Below are positions 51,426 to 60,273 of a DNA stretch of 64,000 nt, piece by piece (position 1 is the stretch's first letter; each line of letters begins with the position of its first letter). Location of the stretch: assembly GCA_023420415.1 (NCBI GenBank), contig JAEZWF010000016.1, positions 1 through 64,000 on the forward strand, given 5' to 3'. The stretch is from Actinomycetes bacterium. GTDB lineage: Bacteria; Actinomycetota; Actinomycetes; Actinomycetales; Dermatophilaceae. The position numbers and the translations under genes are program-made. The notes beneath the pieces are model-generated. The model made no database searches and was not told where the DNA came from. It saw only the letters and a program-made list of their open reading frames with translations.

Positions 51426-54356
51426 TCAGCTGCAGCCGCTGGTGCTGCCGCAGCCTTCGCAGACGTAGCAGCTGCCGGCGGGGCGCATTTTCGTGCCACA
51501 GGTCATGCACATCGGCGCGTCAGCCGACTTGCCCTGGAACTTCTCGAGCAGCTCCGCGCTCGAGTGCACCTCGACGTCGACCTCACGAGCGCTCGCAGCG
51601 CCGGCACCCGACTTCACGGCGTCCGCGTCGAGCTCCTTGCCCTCGACCGCCGCGTCCTCGTGCTTCGGCTCGGCGGCCTTGGCGACCGGTGCCGACTGCG
51701 ACAGGGTCTCCAGCTCAGCCTCGGACGAGTCGTCGTCGGACGCGGCATACGAGCCGGTCTCGAGCTGGCGCGCGCGCTCCTCGGCGGTGTGGATGCCCAT
51801 GAACGAGCGGGTGTCGAAGTCGAGGTAGTCCAGCGCCAGCCGGCGGAACACGTAGTCCATGAGGGACTGCGCCATCCGCACGTCCGGGTCGTCGGTCATA
51901 CCGGCCGGCTCGAACCGCAGGTTGGTGAACTTCTCGACGAAGGTCTCCAGCGGCACGCCGTACTGCAGGCCCACCGACACCGCGATCGAGAAGGCGTCCA
52001 TCACGCCGGCCAGGGTCGAGCCCTGCTTGCCGAACTTGAGGAACACCTCACCGAGCTCGCCGTTGTCGTACGTGCCAGCCGTCAGGTAACCCTCGGCGCC
52101 ACCGACCGCGAACGACGTGGTCTGCGAGGTGCGGCGCTTGGGCAGCCGGCGCCGCACCGGCCGGTACTCGACGACCTTCTCCACCACCGGCTCGGCGGCA
52201 TCCGCCGCAGCCCCAGCGGCCTTGTCCTTGGCGGCCGAGCCACCGTCGGACAGCGGCTGGCCGACCTTGCAGTTGTCGCGGTAGACCGCGATCGCCTTGA
52301 GGCCGAGCTTCCAGCCCTGCATGTGGACGTCCTCGATCTCCTCGACCGTGGCCGTCTCCGGCAGGTTGACCGTCTTGGAGATCGCGCCGGACAGGAACGG
52401 CTGCACGGCAGCCATCATCCGCACGTGACCCATGGGCGAGATCGCCCGCGCACCCATCGCGGTGTCGAACACCTCGTAGTGCTCCGGCTTCAGCCCGGGC
52501 GCGTCGATGACGTGACCCTTGTCGGCGATGTACTCGACGATCGCCTCGATGGTCTCGCCGGTGTAGCCCAGCTTCTTCAGCGCCCGCGGGATGGTCAGGT
52601 TGACGATCTGCATCGACCCGCCGCCGACGAGCTTCTTGAACTTCACCAGCGAGAAGTCGGGCTCGATGCCGGTGGTGTCGCAGTCCATCATGAAGCCGAT
52701 GGTCCCGGTCGGGGCCAGCACCGACGCCTGGGCGTTGCGGTAGCCGTTCTTCTCACCGAGCTTGACCACGTCGTCCCACGCCTTGGTGGCCGCGCGGTGG
52801 ATGCCGGCGTCCATCGTGTCGAGCGTGCGGATCGCGTCGTTCGCGGCCTGGTGCTTGCGCATCACGCGCTTGTGCGCGTCCGCGTTCCGGGCGTACCCGG
52901 CATACGGGCCAACAACCGCCGCGATCTCGGCGGAGCGCTTGTAGGCAGCACCGGTGAGCAGCGAGGTGATCGCCGCGGCGAGCGAGCGCCCACCCTCGGA
53001 GTCGTAGCCGTGACCGGTCGCCATGAGCAGCGCGCCGAGGTTGGCGTAGCCGATGCCCAGCTGGCGGTAGTCGACGGTGGTCTTGCCGATCGCCTCGGTC
53101 GGGAAGTCGGCGAAGCAGATCGAGATGTCCATCGCGGTGATGACCAGCTCGGCGACCTTCTGGAAGGTCTTGGCGTCGAACGTGTCGTCGTCCTTGAGGA
53201 ACTTCAGCAGGTTCAGCGACGCCAGGTTGCACGAGGAGTTGTCGAGCGACATGTACTCCGAGCACGGGTTCGACGCGGTGATCCGACCCGTCTCGGGGTT
53301 GGTGTGCCAGTCGTTGATCGTGTCGTCGTACTGCAGACCCGGGTCAGCGCACTCCCACGCCGCCTTGGCGATCTTGGTGAACAGCTCGCGGGCGTCGACC
53401 TCCTCGATGACCTCACCGGTGCCACGCGCCCGCAGCCCGAAGGTGGTGCCCTCGTCGACCGCGCGCATGAACTCGTCGCTCACGCGCACCGAGTTGTTGG
53501 CGTTCTGGTACTGCACCGAGGTGATGTCCTTGCCGCCCAGGTCCATGTCGAACCCGGCGTCACGCAGCGCGCGGATCTTGTCCTCCTCGCGCGCCTTGGT
53601 CTCGACGAACTCCTCGATGTCGGGGTGGTCCACGTCGAGCACGACCATCTTGGCCGCACGACGCGTCGCGCCACCGGACTTGATCGTCCCCGCCGACGCA
53701 TCCGCGCCACGCATGAACGACACCGGCCCCGAGGCCGTGCCACCCGACGACAGCAGCTCCTTCGAGGAACGGATGCGCGACAGGTTGAGACCCGCGCCCG
53801 AGCCGCCCTTGAAGATGAAGCCCTCCTCCTTGTACCAGTTGAGGATCGAGTCCATCGAGTCGTCGACCGACAGGATGAAGCAGGCCGAGACCTGCTGCGG
53901 CGACTTGGTGCCCACGTTGAACCAGACCGGCGAGTTGAAGCTGAACACCTGGTGCAGCAGGGCGTAGGTCAGCTCGTGCTCGAAGATCTCGGCGTCCTCG
54001 TCGGTGGCGAAGTAGCCGTGGTCCTTGCCGGCCTTGGTGTAGGTCAGCACGACGCGGTCGATCAGCTGGCGCAGCCCCTGCTCGCGCGCCTCGGTGCCAA
54101 GCGCACCGCGGAAGTACTTCGTCGTCACGATCGTCGAGGCGTTGACCGACCAGAAGTCGGGGAACTCCACCCCGCGCTGCTCGAAGATCGTCTCGCCCGT
54201 CTTCCAGTTCTGCTGGACGACGTCACGCTTCTCCCAGGTCACCTCGTCATAGGGGTGCACACCAGGGGTGGTGTAGATCCGCTCGATCTTCACCCCGCGC
54301 CCGGACTTGGCGTTGCTCTTGCGGGCACCTGCACGTGCTCCTGCGGTTTCGGTCAT
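51426..54356 (-). CDS. nrdJ: vitamin B12-dependent ribonucleoside-diphosphate reductase (class II)
   Basis: 976 residues from the ATG at 54356, preceded by GGGAGG. Reduces ribonucleotides to deoxyribonucleotides using adenosylcobalamin, without oxygen. Visible: FSFNSPVWFNVGTKSPQQVSACFILSVDDSMDSI, GGSGAGLNLSRIR, NPCSEYMSLDNSSCNLASLNL, and the C-terminal zinc/redox region ending CMTCGTKMRPAGSCYVCEGCG. A low-complexity Ala/Glu/Asp linker precedes that tail. It lies directly downstream of nrdR and is probably repressed by it. Confidence 0.97.
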   Translation of the reverse strand: MTETAGARAGARKSNAKSGRGVKIERIYTTPGVHPYDEVTWEKRDVVQQNWKTGETIFEQRGVEFPDFWSVNASTIVTTKYFRGALGTEAREQGLRQLIDRVVLTYTKAGKDHGYFATDEDAEIFEHELTYALLHQVFSFNSPVWFNVGTKSPQQVSACFILSVDDSMDSILNWYKEEGFIFKGGSGAGLNLSRIRSSKELLSSGGTASGPVSFMRGADASAGTIKSGGATRRAAKMVVLDVDHPDIEEFVETKAREEDKIRALRDAGFDMDLGGKDITSVQYQNANNSVRVSDEFMRAVDEGTTFGLRARGTGEVIEEVDARELFTKIAKAAWECADPGLQYDDTINDWHTNPETGRITASNPCSEYMSLDNSSCNLASLNLLKFLKDDDTFDAKTFQKVAELVITAMDISICFADFPTEAIGKTTVDYRQLGIGYANLGALLMATGHGYDSEGGRSLAAAITSLLTGAAYKRSAEIAAVVGPYAGYARNADAHKRVMRKHQAANDAIRTLDTMDAGIHRAATKAWDDVVKLGEKNGYRNAQASVLAPTGTIGFMMDCDTTGIEPDFSLVKFKKLVGGGSMQIVNLTIPRALKKLGYTGETIEAIVEYIADKGHVIDAPGLKPEHYEVFDTAMGARAISPMGHVRMMAAVQPFLSGAISKTVNLPETATVEEIEDVHMQGWKLGLKAIAVYRDNCKVGQPLSDGGSAAKDKAAGAAADAAEPVVEKVVEYRPVRRRLPKRRTSQTTSFAVGGAEGYLTAGTYDNGELGEVFLKFGKQGSTLAGVMDAFSIAVSVGLQYGVPLETFVEKFTNLRFEPAGMTDDPDVRMAQSLMDYVFRRLALDYLDFDTRSFMGIHTAEERARQLETGSYAASDDDSSEAELETLSQSAPVAKAAEPKHEDAAVEGKELDADAVKSGAGAASAREVDVEVHSSAELLEKFQGKSADAPMCMTCGTKMRPAGSCYVCEGCGSTSGCS

Positions 54357-54458
54357 TTGGTGGGCCTCCCTGGTCCCCTTGGTGGTGCTGGTTGGCGTGA
54401 CTGTCAATGGTTTCAGTGGGGTCTGACACTCGCGTGCCAGTGGTTCCCGGCGATGGAT

Positions 54459-54505
54459 CGGGCGGTATGCCGCGGGCTCAGCCCGGCGGCATACCGGCCC
54501 GAGTC
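54459..54505. other. GTATGCC hairpin overlapping the nrdR stop
   Basis: GGGCGGTATGCCGC-GGGCT pairs with AGCCC-GCGGCATACC-GCCC with two small bulges. One arm encodes the last residues (MPPG) and stop of NrdR. Because nrdJ lies downstream on the same strand, this may act as a partial terminator that sets the nrdR:nrdJ ratio. Confidence 0.6.
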
Positions 54506-54999
54506 TGTGGGTCGCCACCGGTGGTGGCGACGTCGGGCTCCTCACCGGTCGCGTCGCGTTCGGCGCGCAGCAAGGTGATGGCGGCCTCGAAGTCCTCGAG
54601 GCTGTCGAAGGCCTGGTAGACCGACGCGAACCGCAGGTAGGCGACCTCGTCGAGCTCACGCAGCGGCCCGAGGACGGCCAGACCGACCTCGTGGGCCTCG
54701 ATCTCGGCCTGTCCCTGCTGGCGGATGCACTCCTCCACCCGCTGGGCCAGCAACGCGAGGTCGTCCTCGCTGACCGGCCGGCCCTGGCAGGCCTTGCGCA
54801 CCCCGGCGAGCACCTTGACCCGGCTGAACGGCTCGCTCACGCCGGAGCGCTTGGTCACCGTCAGGCTCGCGGTCTCGACGGTCGTGAACCGCCGCCCGCA
54901 CTCCGGGCACTGCCGGCGTCGGCGGATCGAGCTGCCGTCGTCGGTGGTGCGCGAGTCCATCACGCGCGAGTCGGTGTGCCGACAGAACGGACAGTGCAT
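54478..54999 (-). CDS. nrdR: transcriptional repressor NrdR
   Basis: 173 residues. N-terminal zinc ribbon: MHCPFCRHTDSRVMDSR and RRQCPECGRRFTTVE. ATP-cone domain: LTVTKRSGVSEPFSRVKVLAGVRKACQGRPVSEDDL to YLRFASVYQAFDSLEDF. It senses ATP/dATP and represses ribonucleotide reductase genes. Two NrdR boxes 32 bases apart lie upstream, so it should repress itself and nrdJ. The C-terminal 25 residues are a Pro/Gly/Thr extension beyond the usual about 150. Confidence 0.97.
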   Translation of the reverse strand: MHCPFCRHTDSRVMDSRTTDDGSSIRRRRQCPECGRRFTTVETASLTVTKRSGVSEPFSRVKVLAGVRKACQGRPVSEDDLALLAQRVEECIRQQGQAEIEAHEVGLAVLGPLRELDEVAYLRFASVYQAFDSLEDFEAAITLLRAERDATGEEPDVATTGGDPQTRAGMPPG

Positions 55000-55104
55000 G
55001 TGCGGCTCCTTCCCTGCGCCCCGCCGGGCCCCTGCCGAGTGACCGGCTGGGGACGGCGGTGTGGACTTCCTGTGGGTATCTCGTGGATAACCGGCCCTGG
55101 CCTG

Positions 55105-55152
55105 TGCACTAGATGTGGACGAACTACAGCCGTGTAACCACTAGATGTAGGG
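55105..55152. promoter_or_regulatory. pair of NrdR boxes upstream of nrdR
   Basis: Box 1 TGCACTAGATGTGGAC (55105-55120) and box 2 ACCACTAGATGTAGGG (55137-55152) share CACTAGATGT with 32-base spacing, about three helical turns, as in known NrdR-controlled promoters (consensus close to ACACTATATATAGTGT). Confidence 0.85.
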
Positions 55153-55346
55153 ATATCTTGACTCACTGTGACGCGCGACGCAAGCCGTTGCCCGAAAGAG
55201 TGCATCGCCGCAGGTCAGAGCCCCGACACGCTCCCGCCGACACGCCGAAAACGGTGCTGGTGTGACTGGTGTGACTCCAGAGGCACCCCAGATATGGGTC
55301 CCGCACGCCGGCCCCTCCCCCACATCTGGTGCCACCCTCACCCACC

Positions 55347-55407
55347 GCTCATGTCCCGCAACATGCCGTGAAAACTGCGGATCGACGGCATGTTGCGGGA
55401 CATGAGC
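55347..55407. repeat. 23-bp perfect inverted repeat
   Basis: Arms 55347-55369 and 55385-55407 (start GCTCATGTCCCGCAACATGC) are exact complements with a 15-base loop. It lies in the 475-base gap between nrdR and the GAF-ANTAR gene. The rest of that gap holds the NrdR boxes and a single GTATGCC (55424); I see no gene. The repeat core differs from the GTATGCC element. Nature unknown. Confidence 0.85.
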
Positions 55408-55474
55408 GGGCCGGGACGAGGCCGGGTATGCCGCGGGGCCGCCTCGGGCGCCGCGCCGCGCCTTCGCCGCGCCT

Positions 55475-56209
55475 TCAGTTGTCGGGCGCCGCGTCGAAGC
55501 CGCCGGTGGCGATGACGTTCTCGGCGAGGGCGGAGACCTTGATGTTGTGGTTCTGGCTCTCCTTGGACAGCAGCTCCCACGCCTCGTCCAGCCCCACCTG
55601 ACGCGTCGACATGAGGATGCCGAGGGACACCCCGATCCGCCGGCTCGTGCGCAGCGCCGCCCGGAAGTTGTCGAGCTCGTTCTGTGTCGACAGCGCCCGC
55701 AAGGTGGCCGCCGCCGTCGCCCCGAAGATGGCGAGCAGCGACTCCTGGTCGGCGCTGAACGCCTCACGCCGGGCCGCGTAGACCGTGAGTGCCCCGGTTT
55801 CCCTGGCCCCCAGCGGCAGCACGTGCGCGACCATGCTGTGCGTGCCCACCTCGCCCGCGGCCCGCGGCCCGAACCGCAGCCAGCGGCGGTCCCGCGCCAG
55901 GTCGCCGGAGCGCAGCGTGTCGTGGTCGCGGATCGCGTCGAGGCTGGGGCCCTCGTGCTCGTCGAGCGCGATCGCGTGCAGCGCCTCGGGGATGTCGCTC
56001 GTGGCGGCGACGACGGTGCACCGGTTGCCCCGCTTGGTCGTCACGGCGGCGTGGTCGGCACCCACGACCTTGCGGGTGAGGTCGCAGACGAGGTCGAGGA
56101 CCTGGGTCTCCTGCTCGCAGTGCTCGTCGAGCATGCGCACCGCATCGGCGAAGTCGTCGAGCAGCTGCCAGGTCTGGTCCAGCACGCGAGGCATCGAGGA
56201 TCCGTTCAT
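55475..56209 (-). CDS. GAF-ANTAR regulator
   Basis: 244 residues from the ATG at 56209 (open frame to 56329). An N-terminal helix precedes a GAF sensor domain (VLDLVCDLTRKVVGADHAAVTTKRGNRCTVVAATSD, HVLPLGARETGALTVYAAR). The C-terminal ANTAR domain reads ALRTSRRIGVSLGILMSTRQVGLDEAWELLSKESQNHNIKVSALAENVIATG. ANTAR domains bind paired RNA hairpins and prevent transcription termination. Such proteins are common in actinobacteria; the signal and RNA targets are unknown. No kinase is adjacent. Confidence 0.88.
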   Translation of the reverse strand: MNGSSMPRVLDQTWQLLDDFADAVRMLDEHCEQETQVLDLVCDLTRKVVGADHAAVTTKRGNRCTVVAATSDIPEALHAIALDEHEGPSLDAIRDHDTLRSGDLARDRRWLRFGPRAAGEVGTHSMVAHVLPLGARETGALTVYAARREAFSADQESLLAIFGATAAATLRALSTQNELDNFRAALRTSRRIGVSLGILMSTRQVGLDEAWELLSKESQNHNIKVSALAENVIATGGFDAAPDN

Positions 56210-56317
56210 ATCCGGGGCTTGGAAGGCCGCGCTTTGACCGGTGAGGCGCCCACGCCGATTGAACCGCCAAGAACCTTTCCTGTCGAGCGGTGCGCACACC
56301 TGGACGCGCCCTGAAAC

Positions 56318-56340
56318 CGCGCCAGCCACGCGGCATACCG
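56318..56340 (-). repeat. 23-base exact repeat, copy 2
   Basis: Exact match to 36621-36643, lying 38 bases upstream of the acetyltransferase start. Both contain the extended CCACGCGGCATACC form of the dispersed element. Confidence 0.8.
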
Positions 56341-56377
56341 GTCACTGGCTGACCGGAAGGCCTGCCACGCTGGGCGC

Positions 56378-57001
56378 ATGCCCCGCACCCCCACCGCCGA
56401 GATCACCGGGACGACCAGCTGGGAGACCCACCCGGTCACCCCGGACCGGTTCGACGACTTCGTCGCCATCGTCAACCCGAACCGTCGCGCCAACACCTGC
56501 TGGTGCCTCTCGCACCGACTGCGCGCCCAGGACATCCGTGAGCTCGGCGGCACCGGTGCCGACGCCCGGGAGAAGGCCGCCGAGGCCCTGTCCCACCGCG
56601 AGCACCCGATGGGCGTCGTCACCTACGCCGACGGCGTGCCCGTCGGCTGGTGCTCGGTTAGCCCCCGCACCGAGATCCCCAAGCTCGAGGCCTCCAACCT
56701 CATCGTGCGCATCGACGACGTCCCGGTCTGGAGCATCATCTGCGTCGTGGTCCGTGGCGGTCACCGCCGCCGCGGCGTCACCGGTCACCTCCTGCAGGGA
56801 GCGGTGGAGTATGCCGCGAGCGCGGGTGCGCCGGCGCTCGAGGCCTACCCGGTCGACCCGGGTGGGTCGCGGATGGACCTGACGATGGCGTTCGTCGGGA
56901 CGCGGGCGATGTTCGAGAAGGCCGGTTTCGAGGTGGTGGGGCAGACGGACGCAGTGGCGAGCAGGATGCCGCGCCTGGTCATGCGCCGGAACCTCACCTG
57001 A
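56378..57001 (+). CDS. GNAT-family N-acetyltransferase
   Basis: 207 residues. The acetyl-CoA-binding motif A is VWSIICVVVRGGHRRRGVTGHLLQGAVEYAAS (R-x-x-G-x-G/A type). FEKAGFEVVG is the typical C-terminal motif B. An N-terminal NTCWCLSHRLR Cys pair is a feature of one actinobacterial subgroup. Substrate unknown. Confidence 0.85.
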   Translation: MPRTPTAEITGTTSWETHPVTPDRFDDFVAIVNPNRRANTCWCLSHRLRAQDIRELGGTGADAREKAAEALSHREHPMGVVTYADGVPVGWCSVSPRTEIPKLEASNLIVRIDDVPVWSIICVVVRGGHRRRGVTGHLLQGAVEYAASAGAPALEAYPVDPGGSRMDLTMAFVGTRAMFEKAGFEVVGQTDAVASRMPRLVMRRNLT

Positions 57002-57091
57002 CGCGCGGGCCGACGGGCTCGGGATAACGATCCGGACCCGGCACCCGGCGAACGGCGCACCGCTGTCGGGACCACTCGGCATACTCCCCCC

Positions 57092-59080
57092 ATGACACTG
57101 GGGGGTCGGCTGGGGCGCCGCGCGCTCACGACCGCAGCCACGACGCTGGCCGCGGCCCTCGTCCTCGCGCCCGCGGCACACGCCGAGCGCGGTCTCGGCG
57201 AGCGCGGCACGACGCGATATGTGGTGTCCGACAAGGGAACTCCCGTCAAGGTGACCCAGACGTTCACCGTCACCAACGAGCAGCCGCCGAACGCGACGCG
57301 CTACTTCTTCTGGACCGGCTACTCCCTGTGGCTGCCCAACGGCGCAAGCGACCTCAGGGCCACGTCGAACGGCTCGACGCTGTCAGTCAAGCGGGTGCGG
57401 TTCAAGGAGCTCGACTACGCCGACATCGCCTTCCCGTCGCCCCTGAACTACGGCCGCAGCCGCACCGTCACGGTCACCTACACGATCCCCGGCGCCAAGC
57501 CGCGCTCGTCCTCCCCCGGCCGGGTCGGCAAGGGGTATGCCGCGTTCGACGTCTACTCCCCCGGCGGCACCGGTCAGGCGCGCATCGAGGTGGTTGCGCC
57601 GCGGTGGATGAACCTCGACCTCGGCATCGACAGCACCGACAAGACCACCGGCGACACCCGCACCACGACCGCGACCGGCGGCGGCAACCTGGGCCTGTGG
57701 TCGATGGTGTCGCTGCGTGACCCCTCGCAGGTCGACGAGCGCACGGTCACGGTGCAGGACAACGCGTTCGACGTGGTCGCGTTCCCCGGCGACACCGTCT
57801 GGTCGAACTACATCAGCGACCAGCTGCCCCAGCTCGTCCCCGCCCTCGAACGCATCACCGGCCAGAGCTGGCCCAGCCGCACGACCCGCATCACCGAGGA
57901 CTTCAGCCGGCAGGTCTACGGCTGGGACGGCACCTACAAGCAGGGCGCCATCGAGATCTCCGAGGCGACCGACCCCGCGGTCCTCGCCCACGAGCTGGCG
58001 CACGCCTGGGCCAACAGCGACAACACCGGCGACCGCTGGCTCATCGAAGGCCTCGCCCAGGAGCTCGCCCGCCAGGCCGTGACCGCGACGAAGCAGAAGG
58101 ACGACGACCACCGGCGCGTCGCGCCGAGTGACAAGGGCGCCTTCCCCCTCGCGACGTGGCCGGACGGTGACGGGGTCGCGGGCGACGCGGAGGACTACGG
58201 CTACCCCGCGTCGTATGCCGCCGTCCACGCGCTCGTCTCGGGCAGCAAGGCCGCGCCCGGACCCCAGCTGATGAAGGCGCTCACCAGCCGCGCCACCCTC
58301 TACGACGCACCCGGCGAGCGTCCCGTCGTCAACCACGCGACCACCTGGAAGCAGGCCTACGACCTGTTCGAGGTGCTCGGCGGCAACCCCTCGACCAAGG
58401 CGCTCATGACCGACTGGGTCATCGCCCCGGCCGACACCAAGCTGCTCACCGTCCGCGCCAGGACCCGTACCGCGTATGCCGCCGCGGAGCGGGCCGACGG
58501 CGACTGGCGCCTTCCGCGTGGGGTGCGGTCGGCGATGGCCTCGTGGGACTTCGCGGCGGCATCGCTGGAGATGGCACGGACGAAATCCGTTGCGGCTGCT
58601 GCCCTTTCGGCTCAGCAGGCGGCAGCGAAGGCGCAGGTCGACACCAAGGCCGTGCAGGCGGCATACCAGTCGGCGTCCGGCAGCGACGACTACGCGACGG
58701 TGCGGGCCCAGCTCGAGGGCTTCAGCCGGGTGGCCACCGACTACGCCGACCAGCGCAACGCCTGGGCGGCGCGCAACCCGCTCGCCCGGGTCGGTGGGGT
58801 GCTCGCCGACCCCGGCGCAGACCTGGCTCGAGCCCGGGCCGACCTCGCGGACGGCAAGCCCGGCGAGGCAGGCAAGGCCCTCGCGTCGGCGCAGCGCACG
58901 AGCACGCTGGCGACGGTGGCCGGGGCCGCTGCTGTGCTGCTCGGTGTCCTGGCACTGGTCGGCGTCGTCCTCGTCGTGTGGCTGCGGCGCCGGCGCAGCG
59001 CCCGAACGGTGGACGCCGATGGTGCAGCCGCACCCCAACCGGAGCACGATGGTGCTCCATGGACCCAGACCGCGTCCTGA
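57092..59080 (+). CDS. secreted HExxH-type putative metallopeptidase with C-terminal membrane anchor
   Basis: 662 residues. Signal peptide (RRALTTAATTLAAALVLAPAAHA), then an IgG-like beta domain (VTQTFTVTNEQPPNATRYFFW). A peptidase-like part carries HELAHAWANS with WLIEGLAQELARQ downstream, matching the HExxH + E arrangement of gluzincins. Next an Ala-rich helical region, then a membrane helix (TLATVAGAAAVLLGVLALVGVVLVVWL) and a basic stop-transfer. It should work outside the membrane. Target unknown. Its end overlaps the next gene by 22 bases. Confidence 0.75.
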   Translation: MTLGGRLGRRALTTAATTLAAALVLAPAAHAERGLGERGTTRYVVSDKGTPVKVTQTFTVTNEQPPNATRYFFWTGYSLWLPNGASDLRATSNGSTLSVKRVRFKELDYADIAFPSPLNYGRSRTVTVTYTIPGAKPRSSSPGRVGKGYAAFDVYSPGGTGQARIEVVAPRWMNLDLGIDSTDKTTGDTRTTTATGGGNLGLWSMVSLRDPSQVDERTVTVQDNAFDVVAFPGDTVWSNYISDQLPQLVPALERITGQSWPSRTTRITEDFSRQVYGWDGTYKQGAIEISEATDPAVLAHELAHAWANSDNTGDRWLIEGLAQELARQAVTATKQKDDDHRRVAPSDKGAFPLATWPDGDGVAGDAEDYGYPASYAAVHALVSGSKAAPGPQLMKALTSRATLYDAPGERPVVNHATTWKQAYDLFEVLGGNPSTKALMTDWVIAPADTKLLTVRARTRTAYAAAERADGDWRLPRGVRSAMASWDFAAASLEMARTKSVAAAALSAQQAAAKAQVDTKAVQAAYQSASGSDDYATVRAQLEGFSRVATDYADQRNAWAARNPLARVGGVLADPGADLARARADLADGKPGEAGKALASAQRTSTLATVAGAAAVLLGVLALVGVVLVVWLRRRRSARTVDADGAAAPQPEHDGAPWTQTAS

Positions 59081-60156
59081 CGTGGCGCCTGGCCACCCAG
59101 CGTCTCTCGTCGGCGCCAGTGGCGACCGCGGCCGACGCGGTGCGGCTCCTCGCGTGCGTGCAGAGCCAGGAGCGCGACCACGCCTTCTGGTCACTCGCAC
59201 TGCGGTCCCGGCGGCGGACGTACGGCAGCGTGCAGCGCGAGTTCGACCGCGGCGCGTTCGTGCGCACCCACATCCTGCGCCCGACCTGGCACTTCGTGGT
59301 GCCGTCGGACCTGCGCTGGATCCTGGAGCTGACCTCGCCACGCGTCCTGTCCGGCATGGGCGCCCGGCACCGCCAGCTCGGCCTCGACGACCCCAAGGTG
59401 CTGACCGTCGCCCTTGACCAGCTTGGAAACGCCTTGCGGGACAAGCAGTTTCGCACGCGGAACGAGCTGGGGCAGTGGTTCGCCGAGCACGCGTCGCCCA
59501 TCCGGGCTGGTGAACAGCTCGGCCACCTGCTGATGATCGCCGAGCTGCAGGGGCTCATCTGCTCCGGGCCGATGCATGGCGTCCACCACACCTACGCCCT
59601 CGTCGACGAGGTCATCGCCCCCACGCCCCGGCTGGAACGCGACGAGGCGCTGGTCGAGCTGGTCCGCCGGTTCTTCACCGGCCACGGCCCGGCGAGCGTG
59701 CGCGACTTCACCCGCTGGTCCTCGCTCACCGTGGCCGACACCAGGCACGCCGTCACCTTCCTCGGCGACTCCCTCGAGCAGGTGGACGTCGACGGCACCC
59801 CGCACTGGTACGACCCGCACGCGGTGCCGCGGCGCAGCTCTGCCGCGCCCGCGGCATACCTCCTGCCCACCTATGACGAGGTGACGCTGACCTATCCGCA
59901 GGTGCCGTTCCCCAGCTCGCACCCCGTGCACCGGGCGTCCGACCCCTTCTGGGCGACCGTCGTGGCCGGGACGCGCAGCATCGGGCGGTGGAAGCGCGAC
60001 GTCGGGCCGCGCACGGTGAAGGTCACGCTCGACCTGGCGCCGGGCACCTCCGCGGCTGAGGCGTCCGCGGCGACCCGGGCTGCCCGACGCCTCGCCGAGT
60101 TCCTCGAGCGCGAGCTGGAGGTCGTCCGTTCGGACGATGCCGGCCGCGGCGGCTGA
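59059..60156 (+). CDS. winged-helix DNA-binding domain protein (HTH_42/AlkX-like)
   Basis: 365 residues from the ATG at 59059. Matches HTH_42 proteins: VLTWRLATQRLSSAPVATAADAVRLLACVQSQERDHAFWSLALRSR, RTHILRPTWHFVVPSDLRWILELT, and YLLPTYDEVTLTYPQV. Some relatives are linked to alkyl- or crosslink-DNA repair glycosylases (YcaQ/AlkX). The start lies inside the preceding gene, so the two are coupled. Whether it has glycosylase activity is not evident. Confidence 0.85.
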   Translation: MDPDRVLTWRLATQRLSSAPVATAADAVRLLACVQSQERDHAFWSLALRSRRRTYGSVQREFDRGAFVRTHILRPTWHFVVPSDLRWILELTSPRVLSGMGARHRQLGLDDPKVLTVALDQLGNALRDKQFRTRNELGQWFAEHASPIRAGEQLGHLLMIAELQGLICSGPMHGVHHTYALVDEVIAPTPRLERDEALVELVRRFFTGHGPASVRDFTRWSSLTVADTRHAVTFLGDSLEQVDVDGTPHWYDPHAVPRRSSAAPAAYLLPTYDEVTLTYPQVPFPSSHPVHRASDPFWATVVAGTRSIGRWKRDVGPRTVKVTLDLAPGTSAAEASAATRAARRLAEFLERELEVVRSDDAGRGG

Positions 60157-60273
60157 GCACGCGGCGCGAATTACAGACGTGTTCTTTCTGCGACAAATGC
60201 GACATCAGGGTCGTGCGTCGGGCAGTCTGTGCAGGCCCTCGACCCCTCGGGTCCCCCCAACCCCCGGGACACC

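Noticed and set aside
51564..54578. 1004-codon plus-strand open frame opposite nrdJ
   Set aside because: Exact antisense of the conserved nrdJ gene; its translation is a low-complexity Arg/His/Val shadow with no recognisable domain.
57383..59341. 652-codon minus-strand open frame opposite the HExxH protein gene
   Set aside because: Shadow frame; the plus-strand product has a signal peptide, HExxH motif and membrane anchor in order, and the antisense product has none.
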